A stretch of 64,000 bases of DNA. Origin: Clostridiales bacterium (GTDB taxonomy: Bacteria; Bacillota; Clostridia; Lachnospirales; CAG-274). Under the pieces are notes generated by a model. It was not told the origin of the DNA. It saw only the letters and a list, made by a program, of their open reading frames with translations, and made no database searches. Both the position numbers and the translations under genes were made by a program. The stretch is taken from positions 1 through 64,000 of the forward strand of contig JAJPZT010000059.1 in the NCBI GenBank assembly GCA_021204175.1, given 5' to 3'. Each line of letters begins with the position of its first letter. Within the stretch, counting starts at the first letter, position 1. Of this stretch, positions 46,443 to 55,808 are shown piece after piece.

Positions 46443-48932
46443 ATGGAACGGAAATTTAATGTTACGGGAATGAGCTGCGCCGCCTGTTCAGCCAGGGTTG
46501 ACAAGGCTGTCAGAGGGCTTGAAGGCGTGAAAGAGGTAAACGTTAATCTCTTGCAGAACAGAATGACCGTTGAATTTGACGAAAACGCCGTCGGCGATAA
46601 TGAAATAATTGAGGCTGTTGTTAAAGCGGGCTACGGAGCATCTGTTTTCGGAAAGAAGGCGGAAAAAGCCGCTGAAGAGACGTCCGACGAAAGCTATAAG
46701 GTTAAGAGACGGCTCATAATTTCAATATGCTTTTTAATTCCTCTTATGTATGTGAGTATGGGACATATGATAGGTCTGCCGACACCTTCGGTTATTCATG
46801 ATTATCCCCTTATCATGGGACTGAGCGAGTTGTTTTTAACCTTGCCGATTATGTATGTAAACGATAAGTTTTACAAGACAGGCTTTAAAACGCTGTTTAA
46901 GCTTTCCCCAAATATGGACAGTCTTATTGCCATAGGCTCGGGAGCAGCATTTTTATACAGCTCGGTGACGCTTTTCAGAATGGCTCTTGACCCAATGGAT
47001 ATGTCTCTTATGCACGAACTCTACTACGAGTCGGCGGCTACTATTTTGACCCTTATTACCGTAGGAAAATATTTGGAGAGCCGTTCGAAAAAGAAGACCT
47101 CCGACGCCATAACCAAGCTTATGAATTTAGCCCCCAAAACAGCCGTTGTTGTGAGAGAGGGCAAGGAGGTTGTTATTTCCTCAGATGACGTTGTTGTGGG
47201 AGACATAGTTGTGGTTAAAAGCGGTATGTCAATTCCCGTTGACGGGGTGATTACCGAAGGGACAGGGTCTGTTGATGAATCTGCAATAACAGGGGAAAGT
47301 CTCCCTGTGGACAAAAAGCCGGGAGATAACGTAACCGGAGCAACTGTAAACAAAAGCGGTTACTTTAAGTTTAAGGCTTCAAAGGTCGGCGAAGACACAG
47401 CCCTTTCCCAGATTATAAGGCTTGTGGAGGATGCCGCCGGGTCGAAAGCACCTATTGCAAAGTTAGCCGACAAGGTAGCAGGGGTTTTCGTTCCCACGGT
47501 TATTGCCATAGCGGTTTTGGCGGCGGTTGTTTGGCTGCTTTTGGGTTATTCCGTAGGCTTTGCCTTAAGCTTGGGAATTGCCGTTTTGGTTATAAGCTGT
47601 CCCTGTTCTCTGGGGCTTGCTACGCCTACTGCCATAATGGTGGGAACAGGAAAGGGCGCAGAGCTGGGCATTTTGATAAAGTCCGCCGAAAGTCTTGAAA
47701 CAGCCCATTCCATAGACACAGTTGTTTTGGACAAAACAGGAACTATTACAACAGGCTCGCCGAAGGTAACGGATATTTACCCGATTAACACAAGCAAAGA
47801 TGAGCTTCTGAAAAAAGCCGCTTCAATCGAAGCCCTTTCGGAACACCCTTTAGGCAAGGCAATCTGTGAGGAATACGGAAAAGGTGAGCTTTTCGAAGCC
47901 AAAGACTTTGTTCAAAAGCCGGGTGAAGGTGTTAAAGCTGATGTTTCGGGCAAGACCCTTTCAGGGGGAAATAAAAAAATGATGACCGCCGAGGGCATAG
48001 ATATTTCTTTTCTTGAGGATAAGGCGAGAGAGGGAGCGGACGAGGGGAAAACTCCCCTGTATTTTGCCGAAAACGGAGTATGTATAGGAGCAGTGTTTAT
48101 TGCAGACGCCATAAAGCCTTCAAGTGCTCAGGCTGTTTCGGAGCTTGAAAAACAGGGAATTGATGTTATAATGGTAACAGGGGACAACAAAAAGACCGCC
48201 GAAGCCATTGCAAAGAAAGCGGGAATTAAACACGTTATTTCCGAGGTTTTGCCGGAGGATAAGGAGGCTGAGGTGAGAAAGCTTCAGCAGTCCGGCAAAA
48301 AGGTAGCTATGACAGGCGACGGAATAAACGATGCTCCGGCTTTAACAAGAGCCGACATAGGCATAGCCATAGGAGCAGGAACGGACATTGCCATAGATTC
48401 CGCAGACATTGTTTTAATGAAAAACGATCTTTTGGATGTGCCTGCGGCAATTAAGCTCAGCAAGGCGGTTATGAAGAATATTAAGGAAAATTTGTTTTGG
48501 GCATTTTTCTATAATATTATAGGCATACCCGTTGCCGCCGGAGTTTTGTATATTCCTTTCGGAATAAAGCTTAACCCTATGATAGGGGCTGCGGCAATGA
48601 GCTTAAGTTCAGTTTTTGTTGTTTCGAATGCTTTAAGGCTGAGATTTTTCAAAACAGGCTATGAAAAAGCGGCTGTAAATAATAATATTATTAATGAAGA
48701 AAGCATAAAGGAGGAAAAAATTATGCAGAAGAAAACAATTAAAATCGAGGGTATGATGTGTACTCACTGTACAGGCAGTGTTTCAAAGGCTCTTAACGCT
48801 CTTGAGGGCGTTGAAGCTGAGGTAAGCCTTGAAAATAAGTGCGCCGAGGTTACACTTTCAAAGGACGTAAGCGATGATGTTCTTAAGTCAACGGTTACGG
48901 ATCTCGGTTATGAAGTTATTTCAATAAAATAA
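46443..48932 (+). CDS. copA: copper-translocating P1B-type ATPase fused in frame to a C-terminal CopZ-like HMA domain
   Basis: GMSCAACSARVDKAV, SCPCSLGLATPTAIMVGTG, DKTGTIT, MTGDGINDAPAL; C-terminal KIEGMMCTHCTGSVSKALNALEGV. Confidence 0.93.
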   Translation: MERKFNVTGMSCAACSARVDKAVRGLEGVKEVNVNLLQNRMTVEFDENAVGDNEIIEAVVKAGYGASVFGKKAEKAAEETSDESYKVKRRLIISICFLIPLMYVSMGHMIGLPTPSVIHDYPLIMGLSELFLTLPIMYVNDKFYKTGFKTLFKLSPNMDSLIAIGSGAAFLYSSVTLFRMALDPMDMSLMHELYYESAATILTLITVGKYLESRSKKKTSDAITKLMNLAPKTAVVVREGKEVVISSDDVVVGDIVVVKSGMSIPVDGVITEGTGSVDESAITGESLPVDKKPGDNVTGATVNKSGYFKFKASKVGEDTALSQIIRLVEDAAGSKAPIAKLADKVAGVFVPTVIAIAVLAAVVWLLLGYSVGFALSLGIAVLVISCPCSLGLATPTAIMVGTGKGAELGILIKSAESLETAHSIDTVVLDKTGTITTGSPKVTDIYPINTSKDELLKKAASIEALSEHPLGKAICEEYGKGELFEAKDFVQKPGEGVKADVSGKTLSGGNKKMMTAEGIDISFLEDKAREGADEGKTPLYFAENGVCIGAVFIADAIKPSSAQAVSELEKQGIDVIMVTGDNKKTAEAIAKKAGIKHVISEVLPEDKEAEVRKLQQSGKKVAMTGDGINDAPALTRADIGIAIGAGTDIAIDSADIVLMKNDLLDVPAAIKLSKAVMKNIKENLFWAFFYNIIGIPVAAGVLYIPFGIKLNPMIGAAAMSLSSVFVVSNALRLRFFKTGYEKAAVNNNIINEESIKEEKIMQKKTIKIEGMMCTHCTGSVSKALNALEGVEAEVSLENKCAEVTLSKDVSDDVLKSTVTDLGYEVISIK
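48723..48932 (+). CDS. copZ: CopZ-like copper chaperone, nested in-frame start inside the copA ORF
   Basis: ATG at 48723 preceded by AAAGGAGG (48707-48714) with 8-nt spacing; product MQKKTIKIEGMMCTHCTGSVSKALNALEGVEAEVSLENKCAEVTLSKDVSDDVLKSTVTDLGYEVISIK. Confidence 0.65.
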   Translation: MQKKTIKIEGMMCTHCTGSVSKALNALEGVEAEVSLENKCAEVTLSKDVSDDVLKSTVTDLGYEVISIK

Positions 48933-48957
48933 AAGTAAAACTAAAAAGTGCCGATTA

Positions 48958-49003
48958 GCCTCCCCTTGAGGGGAGGTGGCACACGTAGTGTGACGGAGAG
49001 GTG
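48958..49003 (+). repeat. CTCCCC dispersed repeat, copy d
   Basis: GCCTCCCCTTGAGGGGAGGTGGCACACGTAGTGTGACGGAGAGGTG. Confidence 0.75.
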
Positions 49004-49058
49004 AAGCGGTTTCCATTTTTGAAAAACTGCTTTTTGAAAAAATCTCTCAGTTTTTTTC

Positions 49059-49970
49059 TCATAAAATCTTTTTCTTTTTAAAAATAAGCAGACATATAAT
49101 AATTACCGCAAGGCTTACCAAAATTATAACCGGGTAGCCTGTTTTAAGCTCGGGCATATTTTCGAAATTCATTCCGTACCAGCCTGTAATAAGGGTCAAA
49201 GGGAAGAATATTGTGGAAACGATTGTCAGAAACTTCATATTTTCGTTTTGCTTTGCGTCAATCAGTGCCTGATAGGCGTCTCTGACCTGTCTTGCATATT
49301 CCAAAAGATAGCCTGTCCTGTCCTTAAGGCGCTCCGCTCTGTCGGCGGCTGTGCCGAAATATTTAAGCTGCTTTCGGGCAAAGTAGCGGTCTTCGTTTTC
49401 TTCCAGTTCACGGGACATATCCATAAGCTGGTCATAATAGCTTCTCAGGGTCAAAAGCTGTTTTCTCACAGGCTGAAGACGGCTTTGAAAATGCTCGGAA
49501 ACGCCTTTAGAGGCTTCGTCCTCCATTTCCATAAGTGTGTTTTCATAGGTTTCCAAAATTTCGGCGTCTCTTGAAATAAATTCCGCAATAAAATTGGATA
49601 AAAACCTTTCTCTTGTTTCCCCTTGGTGAACCTTTCTTGTTCTTATTCTGTTTACAAGTCGCAAGGCAAATGTTCCGTTGTCGATAAGAACCACATATTG
49701 GGGAGTAACCACATAGGCAATTTGATATTTCTGACCCAAAATATCCAAAAGGAGAGGTATGGAAAGGGTTCCGAAAAGACAGTCGGGCTGGCTTTCAAGC
49801 TTGCAGAAAAAAATTTCCGAAAGTGAAATATCCGCTTCAGCCTGAATTTTGAGCCTTTCCGCTATATAGGGATATTCCCTTTCGGTTGTAATAATCACCG
49901 CAGAGGTTTCTTCATTAATTATTGTTTCCAAATCAGTCTCCTGAAGCTGACTTCCCAGTTTGTAAATCAT
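49059..49970 (-). CDS. CorA-family divalent cation transporter
   Basis: C-terminal FPLTLITGWYGMNFENMPEL, i.e. the GMN motif with two C-terminal TMs. Confidence 0.93.
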   Translation of the reverse strand: MIYKLGSQLQETDLETIINEETSAVIITTEREYPYIAERLKIQAEADISLSEIFFCKLESQPDCLFGTLSIPLLLDILGQKYQIAYVVTPQYVVLIDNGTFALRLVNRIRTRKVHQGETRERFLSNFIAEFISRDAEILETYENTLMEMEDEASKGVSEHFQSRLQPVRKQLLTLRSYYDQLMDMSRELEENEDRYFARKQLKYFGTAADRAERLKDRTGYLLEYARQVRDAYQALIDAKQNENMKFLTIVSTIFFPLTLITGWYGMNFENMPELKTGYPVIILVSLAVIIICLLIFKKKKIL

Positions 49971-50150
49971 TTTTAAAACATCGCCTTTTCTTTAAACCTT
50001 TAAAACTTAAATATCGCAAAACAAGCCTATTTTATTCATATAATAACGTATTTTCAAAAGGCTTTATAGCATATAGACGTAAAAATTTTGTAAAAAGATT
50101 GTTAATACTTAAAGATGAAAAATTTTAATTCCGAAAACTTGTTAATTTTA

Positions 50151-50315
50151 GCAACAGTTCAGCCGTGTCATTTGTTTTCAGATTTTTGCATATTTATATG
50201 CATAAAAGATGAAAATATGACACGAGCGGAGCGCCAAATAATGAGTAAAACAAAGCCGTGCAACGGCGAAGGCTGCGAAGCAGACGTTTTGCGAATTATT
50301 TGGATGAACTGTTAC
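50151..50315 (-). repeat. Palindromic structured element, copy C (opposite orientation)
   Basis: Minus strand GTAACAGTTCATCCAAATAATTCGCAAAACGTCTGCTTCGCAGCCTTCGCCGTTGCACGGC...ACTCATTATTTGGCGCTCCGCTCGTGTCA...TGACACGGCTGAACTGTTGC. Confidence 0.85.
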
Positions 50316-50436
50316 GAATTTTACAATTTTAATAAATAAATGCTTTGTTTTATTAAAGAATTGTGATATAATGAATAAAGAAGCGGCGTTGACTGCCGCA
50401 GGTATACAGAAAATTACATAACAAGGAGGAAAAACT

Positions 50437-53400
50437 ATGAAGAAACGACTTTTGGCTGCTTTAACGGCTGTTGTTATGGCGGCGGCAAGCGTTAATTTGG
50501 CAGTGCCTGTTTTCGGACGGGCTACCCCAAGTACGGACACCTATGAATACAGAAACACAAAAGGGCTTGAAGCGGACTATGTCGACGGCGCACTTATTCT
50601 TACGTGGCCTTCCGTAGCCAAGGACGGAACACTTTTAAACCAGAACCCTTTGACAGCCTATGCTCAGTCAGACGAGGCTGTAGATTCGGCTGACCCTATG
50701 GCAAGCTGGACTATGCCCTACAGAGGTCTTATTGTAAACTATAACGGTTACAGCCCGTCATACAGCGCAAGCAAGGTAAGTATAAGCCTTACAGGCGAAG
50801 AAGAGGTTTATATGGGCTTTGTTGAAGGCGAAGCAGACGGCTGTCAGACCATACTTGACTATGCCTATGATTCAAATGCATCAGCTTACCTTACAGGCAA
50901 AACTTCTCACGTTGACACAACCGTTGTAACAACAGGCTATGCTACATCCTACAGAATAGATTATTCCGAGGACGGCACAAACTGGACAGCAGCCGACACA
51001 ACATCAACCTTCAACACACAGAAAAAGGTTGATATGCCCGTTCAGGAAGGCGTAACAGCCAAAACAGACAAAAACGGCAATGAATATATTCAGGATAACA
51101 AAAACACTGTTTTCCTTGTTACACAGCAGGTTGAGCAGTTTCCGAACGATATAGAGCTTGAAGAGGGCGAAACCTACTACGTAAGAGTTGTTCCTCTTGA
51201 TTCAAGCGGAAACGAAATTACAATAACAGATGAAGATGCTGAGGATTTCGCCATTTCCTTTACGGCTGAAAACAGCAACACTATAAAGGTTCCCGCATTC
51301 CCCACAGTTGTAGGCGGCGGAACATATACCTCAGGCGGAAGATCAACTCTTACAACAGAGGGTCAGGTTTATGTGGTTACAAGTCTTGACGACAGCGTTT
51401 CAGACCCTCAGGAGGGCACACTGAGATACGGTCTTAACAAGGCAAGATCCTCTACTGACACACCTTTGACAATTGTTTTTGCAGTCGGCGGAACAATTCA
51501 TGTTGACCCGGCGGCTACAAAGAGCCAGAGAAGATTTGTTTTCGGCAGCAACCTGACAGTTGCCGGTCAGACAGCACCCGGCGAGGGCATAACCATTGCC
51601 GGAGGCACCTGCAACATTTCAGGTGAAAACATTATGCTCAGATATTTGAGATTCAGGCTGGGCGAAGGCTATGACCTTGACGGTGCTACTGCTTCAGGCA
51701 AGAACATAGTTGTTGACCACTGTACATTCAGCTGGGGTGTTGACGAAACCTTCAGTGCTAAGGAGCTTATAAACTCAACCCTTTCATACAACATTATTAC
51801 CGGCGGTCTTGCTATGGTAAACAAGAACGGCGAAAATACTACCGACGCCGAGCTTTTAAGCGGCGAAAGCGAAGCTAAGCACGGCATGGGAAGTATTATG
51901 AACGGCTATAACTCAACCATAGTTCACAATATCTGGGCAGGCAACGGAACAAGAAACCCCAGATTTGAAGGCGGCTTTACATACGGAAACAAAGACTACG
52001 ACAACCTTTTGGAATTTGCCAACAATGTTGTTTATAACTGGGGTCATATGTCCTCATACGGCGGCGACAGAGGCAAGACCGAGGGAGGCCCTAAGACCAA
52101 CTTCGAAAGCAACTATTATAAGTCAGGACCTAACACACTTGAAAAGGTAAAGGCTTATTTCTTTGACTGCGACACAGACTCAACCTACGGCGGATATAAG
52201 AGCTCATATTATATTGACGGCGGAAACATTATGGAGGGCAACGATACCCTTAACAATGATAACACAAAGGGCTTTATCGACCTTTCATCTCTTGCTTATC
52301 AGCTTGACGAAAAGGCTGAGCTTAAAATACCCTATGAGCCTACAGACGCCAAGACGGCTTATGCAGATGTTCTTGCAGGAGCAGGCGCAAGCTTTGTAAG
52401 AGACGCTCAGGACGACAGGCTTATTTCTCAGATTGAAAACGGAACAGGCAGATTTATAAACAACGAAGGCGAAGCCGGCGGATATATTACAGTCGAAAAT
52501 GCTCTGCATAATGCAAGCACAGGCGCAGCTTACGATTCGGACAGCGACGGTATTCCCGACGCATATGAAACAGCTTTGGGAACAGACCCAAGCACTGCCG
52601 ACTCAACAATTCTTATTACAGACGAAACAAGCCCTTTCTACGGCTATACATATCTTGAGGTTTACTTAAACGATATTTTAGGCGAATGGGGCGAAAACTC
52701 AGTAAGCAGCGTTGACAGCTTTACAAGCTACGCTTCAGACCGTACACTTTCAAGCGACGACATTGAAATTACGGGAATTTACGACGCAGAAGGCAATAAC
52801 ATTCTTTCAGACGGAAACACTGACCTTATCGCAGGCGAAAAGTATTATCTTGAGCTGGGCGGAAGCACCGCTATGGAAGATGTTTATAACTACAATGTAT
52901 TGTTTGACGATGAAACGGTTTCAACAAGCCTTGAATTTACACCTGAGGAAATAGGCTCATATCTGCTTCAGGTAGCTGTTGCACCCGACATTGTGGGAAG
53001 CTATGCACCTTATACAATTTCCGACCAGGTAGGTATAACTGTTCTTGAGTCGGAGGAGAATATTCCCGATTTCACCGCTGTTGATATTGGCTCGGTAAGA
53101 GAAAGCGGAAATGTTTCTTATGACGCACAGGACGGCTCAATCATAATCGAAGGCGCAGGTCTTGTAGGCAGAACCTCTGCCGCTTCAAACAGCGCAGACG
53201 ATGCTTTCTACTTTGACTATACCGAAATGACAGGCGACTTCGACATTAGTGCACAGGTTGAAATGTGGGCTAAGCTTGACTATTATCAGAAGGTCGGTAT
53301 TATGGCAAGAGCTTCCGTAGACGAGGGCAAGCCCGAATTCTATTGGAACGCAGTAACCTATATTAAAGGCGAGGATTATGAGAAATATACCGGTGCTGAC

Positions 53401-54024
53401 GGCGGAGCTATTTTGGCAAGAAATATAGGACCTTTTGTAAGAACCTCAACTAATGGCTCTGTTTCGGATATTTCAAGTTCAACTATAGGAACATTTATGA
53501 GCGTTGCCAAGAAGAGAATGAACGAAGAACAGACACCTATGTATATGAGAATGACAAGGGTCGGCGACACAATAACTCTTTACGGCGGAACAGACGGCGA
53601 AAATTGGACACAGCTCAGCTCTTATGAAACCACACTGCCCGATACCTGCTATGTTGGCTTTGCCATTGACGCAGCTCAGGACAATATGGACTTTATAAGA
53701 TATAATAAGGTTCTTATAACAAACGTTACTATAAACGGCGTAGCTTTGGGTGAAAGCGGCGGCAGCTCAGGCGGCGAAAGCGGCGGCGATGACGAAAACA
53801 ACGGTGTTGTAGGCGACGTTGACCAAAGCGGAGCAATTACCGCAAATGATGCGGCTGTGCTTTTGCAGTATATTATAGGAGAAAATACTGCCAATGATGA
53901 ATGGGCAGTTGCTAATGAGGTTGCAGACGTAAACAACGACGAGGTTGTTGATGCGGCGGATGCGGCGAAGATTTTGGCTAAGGTGCTTAATGCATCTGTA
54001 AGCTTTGAAAGAACCAATCAATAA
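50437..54024 (+). CDS. multidomain secreted pectate lyase (1195 aa) with C-terminal type I dockerin
   Basis: Signal peptide; NLTVAGQTAPGEGITIAGGTCNISGENIMLRYLRFRLGEG...VDHCTFSWGVDETFS; concanavalin-like module; dockerin GDVDQSGAITANDAAVLLQYII...ADVNNDEVVDAADAAKILAKVL. Confidence 0.92.
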   Translation: MKKRLLAALTAVVMAAASVNLAVPVFGRATPSTDTYEYRNTKGLEADYVDGALILTWPSVAKDGTLLNQNPLTAYAQSDEAVDSADPMASWTMPYRGLIVNYNGYSPSYSASKVSISLTGEEEVYMGFVEGEADGCQTILDYAYDSNASAYLTGKTSHVDTTVVTTGYATSYRIDYSEDGTNWTAADTTSTFNTQKKVDMPVQEGVTAKTDKNGNEYIQDNKNTVFLVTQQVEQFPNDIELEEGETYYVRVVPLDSSGNEITITDEDAEDFAISFTAENSNTIKVPAFPTVVGGGTYTSGGRSTLTTEGQVYVVTSLDDSVSDPQEGTLRYGLNKARSSTDTPLTIVFAVGGTIHVDPAATKSQRRFVFGSNLTVAGQTAPGEGITIAGGTCNISGENIMLRYLRFRLGEGYDLDGATASGKNIVVDHCTFSWGVDETFSAKELINSTLSYNIITGGLAMVNKNGENTTDAELLSGESEAKHGMGSIMNGYNSTIVHNIWAGNGTRNPRFEGGFTYGNKDYDNLLEFANNVVYNWGHMSSYGGDRGKTEGGPKTNFESNYYKSGPNTLEKVKAYFFDCDTDSTYGGYKSSYYIDGGNIMEGNDTLNNDNTKGFIDLSSLAYQLDEKAELKIPYEPTDAKTAYADVLAGAGASFVRDAQDDRLISQIENGTGRFINNEGEAGGYITVENALHNASTGAAYDSDSDGIPDAYETALGTDPSTADSTILITDETSPFYGYTYLEVYLNDILGEWGENSVSSVDSFTSYASDRTLSSDDIEITGIYDAEGNNILSDGNTDLIAGEKYYLELGGSTAMEDVYNYNVLFDDETVSTSLEFTPEEIGSYLLQVAVAPDIVGSYAPYTISDQVGITVLESEENIPDFTAVDIGSVRESGNVSYDAQDGSIIIEGAGLVGRTSAASNSADDAFYFDYTEMTGDFDISAQVEMWAKLDYYQKVGIMARASVDEGKPEFYWNAVTYIKGEDYEKYTGADGGAILARNIGPFVRTSTNGSVSDISSSTIGTFMSVAKKRMNEEQTPMYMRMTRVGDTITLYGGTDGENWTQLSSYETTLPDTCYVGFAIDAAQDNMDFIRYNKVLITNVTINGVALGESGGSSGGESGGDDENNGVVGDVDQSGAITANDAAVLLQYIIGENTANDEWAVANEVADVNNDEVVDAADAAKILAKVLNASVSFERTNQ

Positions 54025-54040
54025 AATCATTAAGTTTTTT

Positions 54041-54070
54041 GTCCCCCCTCTTCCGGAGGGGGATTTTTTT
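54041..54070 (+). terminator. Rho-independent terminator after the pectate lyase
   Basis: GTCCCCCCTCttccGGAGGGGGATTTTTTT. Confidence 0.8.
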
Positions 54071-54083
54071 GTGTCAAAGACTA

Positions 54084-54211
54084 TGCGCGTTTTTGCTTAC
54101 GCGAAACCCGTGCTTCGCACGTCCCGATGTCTTTCGGGTTCTCCTTGTAACCCCTACTGAGTGAAATGTAAGTACCCACCGCTTAAGAAGTGGGGGCTTA
54201 CTTTGTTGGAT
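54084..54211 (+). mobile_element. Possible IS200/IS605-type right-end / omega-RNA-like remnant (no transposase or TnpB)
   Basis: Chain of hairpins CGCGTttttgcttACGCG, CGTGCttcGCACG, CCCGAtgtcttTCGGG, then GTAAGTACCCACCGCTTAAGAAGTGGGGGCTTAC, similar in form to IS605-group right ends. Confidence 0.35.
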
Positions 54212-54216
54212 AAAAA

Positions 54217-54272
54217 CAGCCGCCTCGGAAAAGGAAAAAGCTTATTTTTCCAAATCCGAGACGGCTTTTTAA
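54217..54272. terminator. Rho-independent terminator
   Basis: AGCCGcCTCGGA...TCCGAGaCGGCTTTTT. Confidence 0.7.
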
Positions 54273-54292
54273 ATGTCTGAGCTTAACATTTT

Positions 54293-54736
54293 TCAATTTA
54301 TTTTTTTCATTTCCGTATAGGGCAAAATGTCAAAGCCCTCTTTTTTATAGAGATGAATTGCGGCTGAGTTTTCCTCCTGTACTTCAAGACGGAATATGAC
54401 ACCGGTATATTTTCTGCCTAAAAAATCAAAATATTCCTTACCTATGCCCTTGCCTCTGAAGCCTTCTTTTATATAAATATCCTCAATCCAAATGCAGGGC
54501 TTGCCGAACTCAGTTGAAAAGCTTTTTGAAACCATTCCATAGCCGCAGACCACTTTGCCCTCCTCAAAAATAAACCCCTCCGAATAAGGGCCTTCACTTA
54601 CACAGCTGTTGAAGTCATTAATAAAAATATCCTCCGACCCCTCTGTGTATACCGCCGAGGAAGAATAAAATGTTTTCATCATAGAAATAACCTCTTCCCT
54701 GTGGCTTTCGTTCATATCTCTTATTTTTATATTCAT
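54293..54736 (-). CDS. GNAT-family N-acetyltransferase
   Basis: IWIEDIYIKEGFRGKGIGKEYFDFL, ENSAAIHLYKKEGF. Confidence 0.9.
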   Translation of the reverse strand: MNIKIRDMNESHREEVISMMKTFYSSSAVYTEGSEDIFINDFNSCVSEGPYSEGFIFEEGKVVCGYGMVSKSFSTEFGKPCIWIEDIYIKEGFRGKGIGKEYFDFLGRKYTGVIFRLEVQEENSAAIHLYKKEGFDILPYTEMKKIN

Positions 54737-54783
54737 ATTGTTTTGCCTTTCTTTTGCCTTTTTGAGCAAACTTACATCTCTGC

Positions 54784-55776
54784 TTAACTGTTTGAAGTTG
54801 TTTCTTCCAACTGTTTTATGGAATCCAAATAATCCTGTTCGACTGCACTCAGTGTTCTTTTCTTATATTTTCTATATTCATCCGTTGCTTTATCCACTGC
54901 TTGCTTATGTGTCACACTTCCGTTGCCTCGAAGCAGCTGCTCGCCGCTCATTGTCAATATACGATCCAAATGCTCTGCCCAGTCTTTCATAGTCATTATT
55001 TGTTCCCGTTCGGCTTGACGTTCGGCAAAATCCAAATATCCGGAGACAAGCTGTCCCATAGCTCTAAGTTCATTTTCATCCAAATAATTTTTCGCAATAA
55101 CGGCTTCTTTTAATGTGGGTTGGCTTCCCGAAAAGGTCGTGAGACCCATAAATTCTTTTTCGGCGTCTGCCCTGTTATAAATAACCTCTGCTGCGGTCTG
55201 CCCATGTATTGCATAATGAATTTTATTTTGAACCTTTTTGAAAAAAAGAACAGATATATCAGCTTTTGGGTCATAGTCTATACTTGTTGCATAAATTTCC
55301 AACACTTGCCTGTAAAACACTTTTTCAGAAGCCCTGATGTCTCTGATACGTTCAAGCAGTTCTTTGAAATATCCTCCGCCGCCTAATTTCTTTAAACGGT
55401 CATCATCAAGCGCAAAACCCTTTTGTATATATTCCTTCAATATACCAAGTGCCCAAATTCTAAACTGGGTTCCTCGTTTTGACTTTACACGATAGCCAAC
55501 TGAAATTATAACATCTAAATTGTAATAATCAACCTGATAAGTTTTTCCGTCAGCGGCAGTGTAGGCAAATTTTGCCCAAACTGATTCCTTTAGTAATTCT
55601 CCCTCTTTAAAAATATTTCTGATATGCTTTCCGATAACACTTTTGTCACGCTGAAACAGTTCCGCCATTTGATCAATAGACAGCCAAACTGTATCACCGT
55701 CAAAAGCCGCATCGATTTTTGTTAAACCATCCTCTGTTGTATAAATTATAATATCGGAATTTGTATTTATATCCAT
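54784..55776 (-). CDS. RhuM family protein
   Basis: VWLSIDQMAELFQRDKSVIGKHIRNIFKEGEL, YNLDVIISVGYRVKSKRGTQFRIWAL, YFKELLERIRDIRASEKVFYRQVLEIYATSIDYD. Confidence 0.9.
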   Translation of the reverse strand: MDINTNSDIIIYTTEDGLTKIDAAFDGDTVWLSIDQMAELFQRDKSVIGKHIRNIFKEGELLKESVWAKFAYTAADGKTYQVDYYNLDVIISVGYRVKSKRGTQFRIWALGILKEYIQKGFALDDDRLKKLGGGGYFKELLERIRDIRASEKVFYRQVLEIYATSIDYDPKADISVLFFKKVQNKIHYAIHGQTAAEVIYNRADAEKEFMGLTTFSGSQPTLKEAVIAKNYLDENELRAMGQLVSGYLDFAERQAEREQIMTMKDWAEHLDRILTMSGEQLLRGNGSVTHKQAVDKATDEYRKYKKRTLSAVEQDYLDSIKQLEETTSNS

Positions 55777-55808
55777 ATTGTCTTGCCTTTCTTTTTATAT
55801 TTTACTTC

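Noticed and set aside
28032-50315. CRISPR repeats for the three AACAGTTCAGCC elements
   Set aside because: Copies are kilobases apart, palindromic and lack the repeat-spacer periodicity.
50115-50540. ORFs 50115-50339 (+) and 50178-50540 (-)
   Set aside because: They mostly translate palindromic element C and the start of the pectate lyase gene in the wrong strand or frame.
54784-55776. Prophage call based on the RhuM/antirepressor-like protein
   Set aside because: No integrase, terminase, capsid or tail genes in the window.
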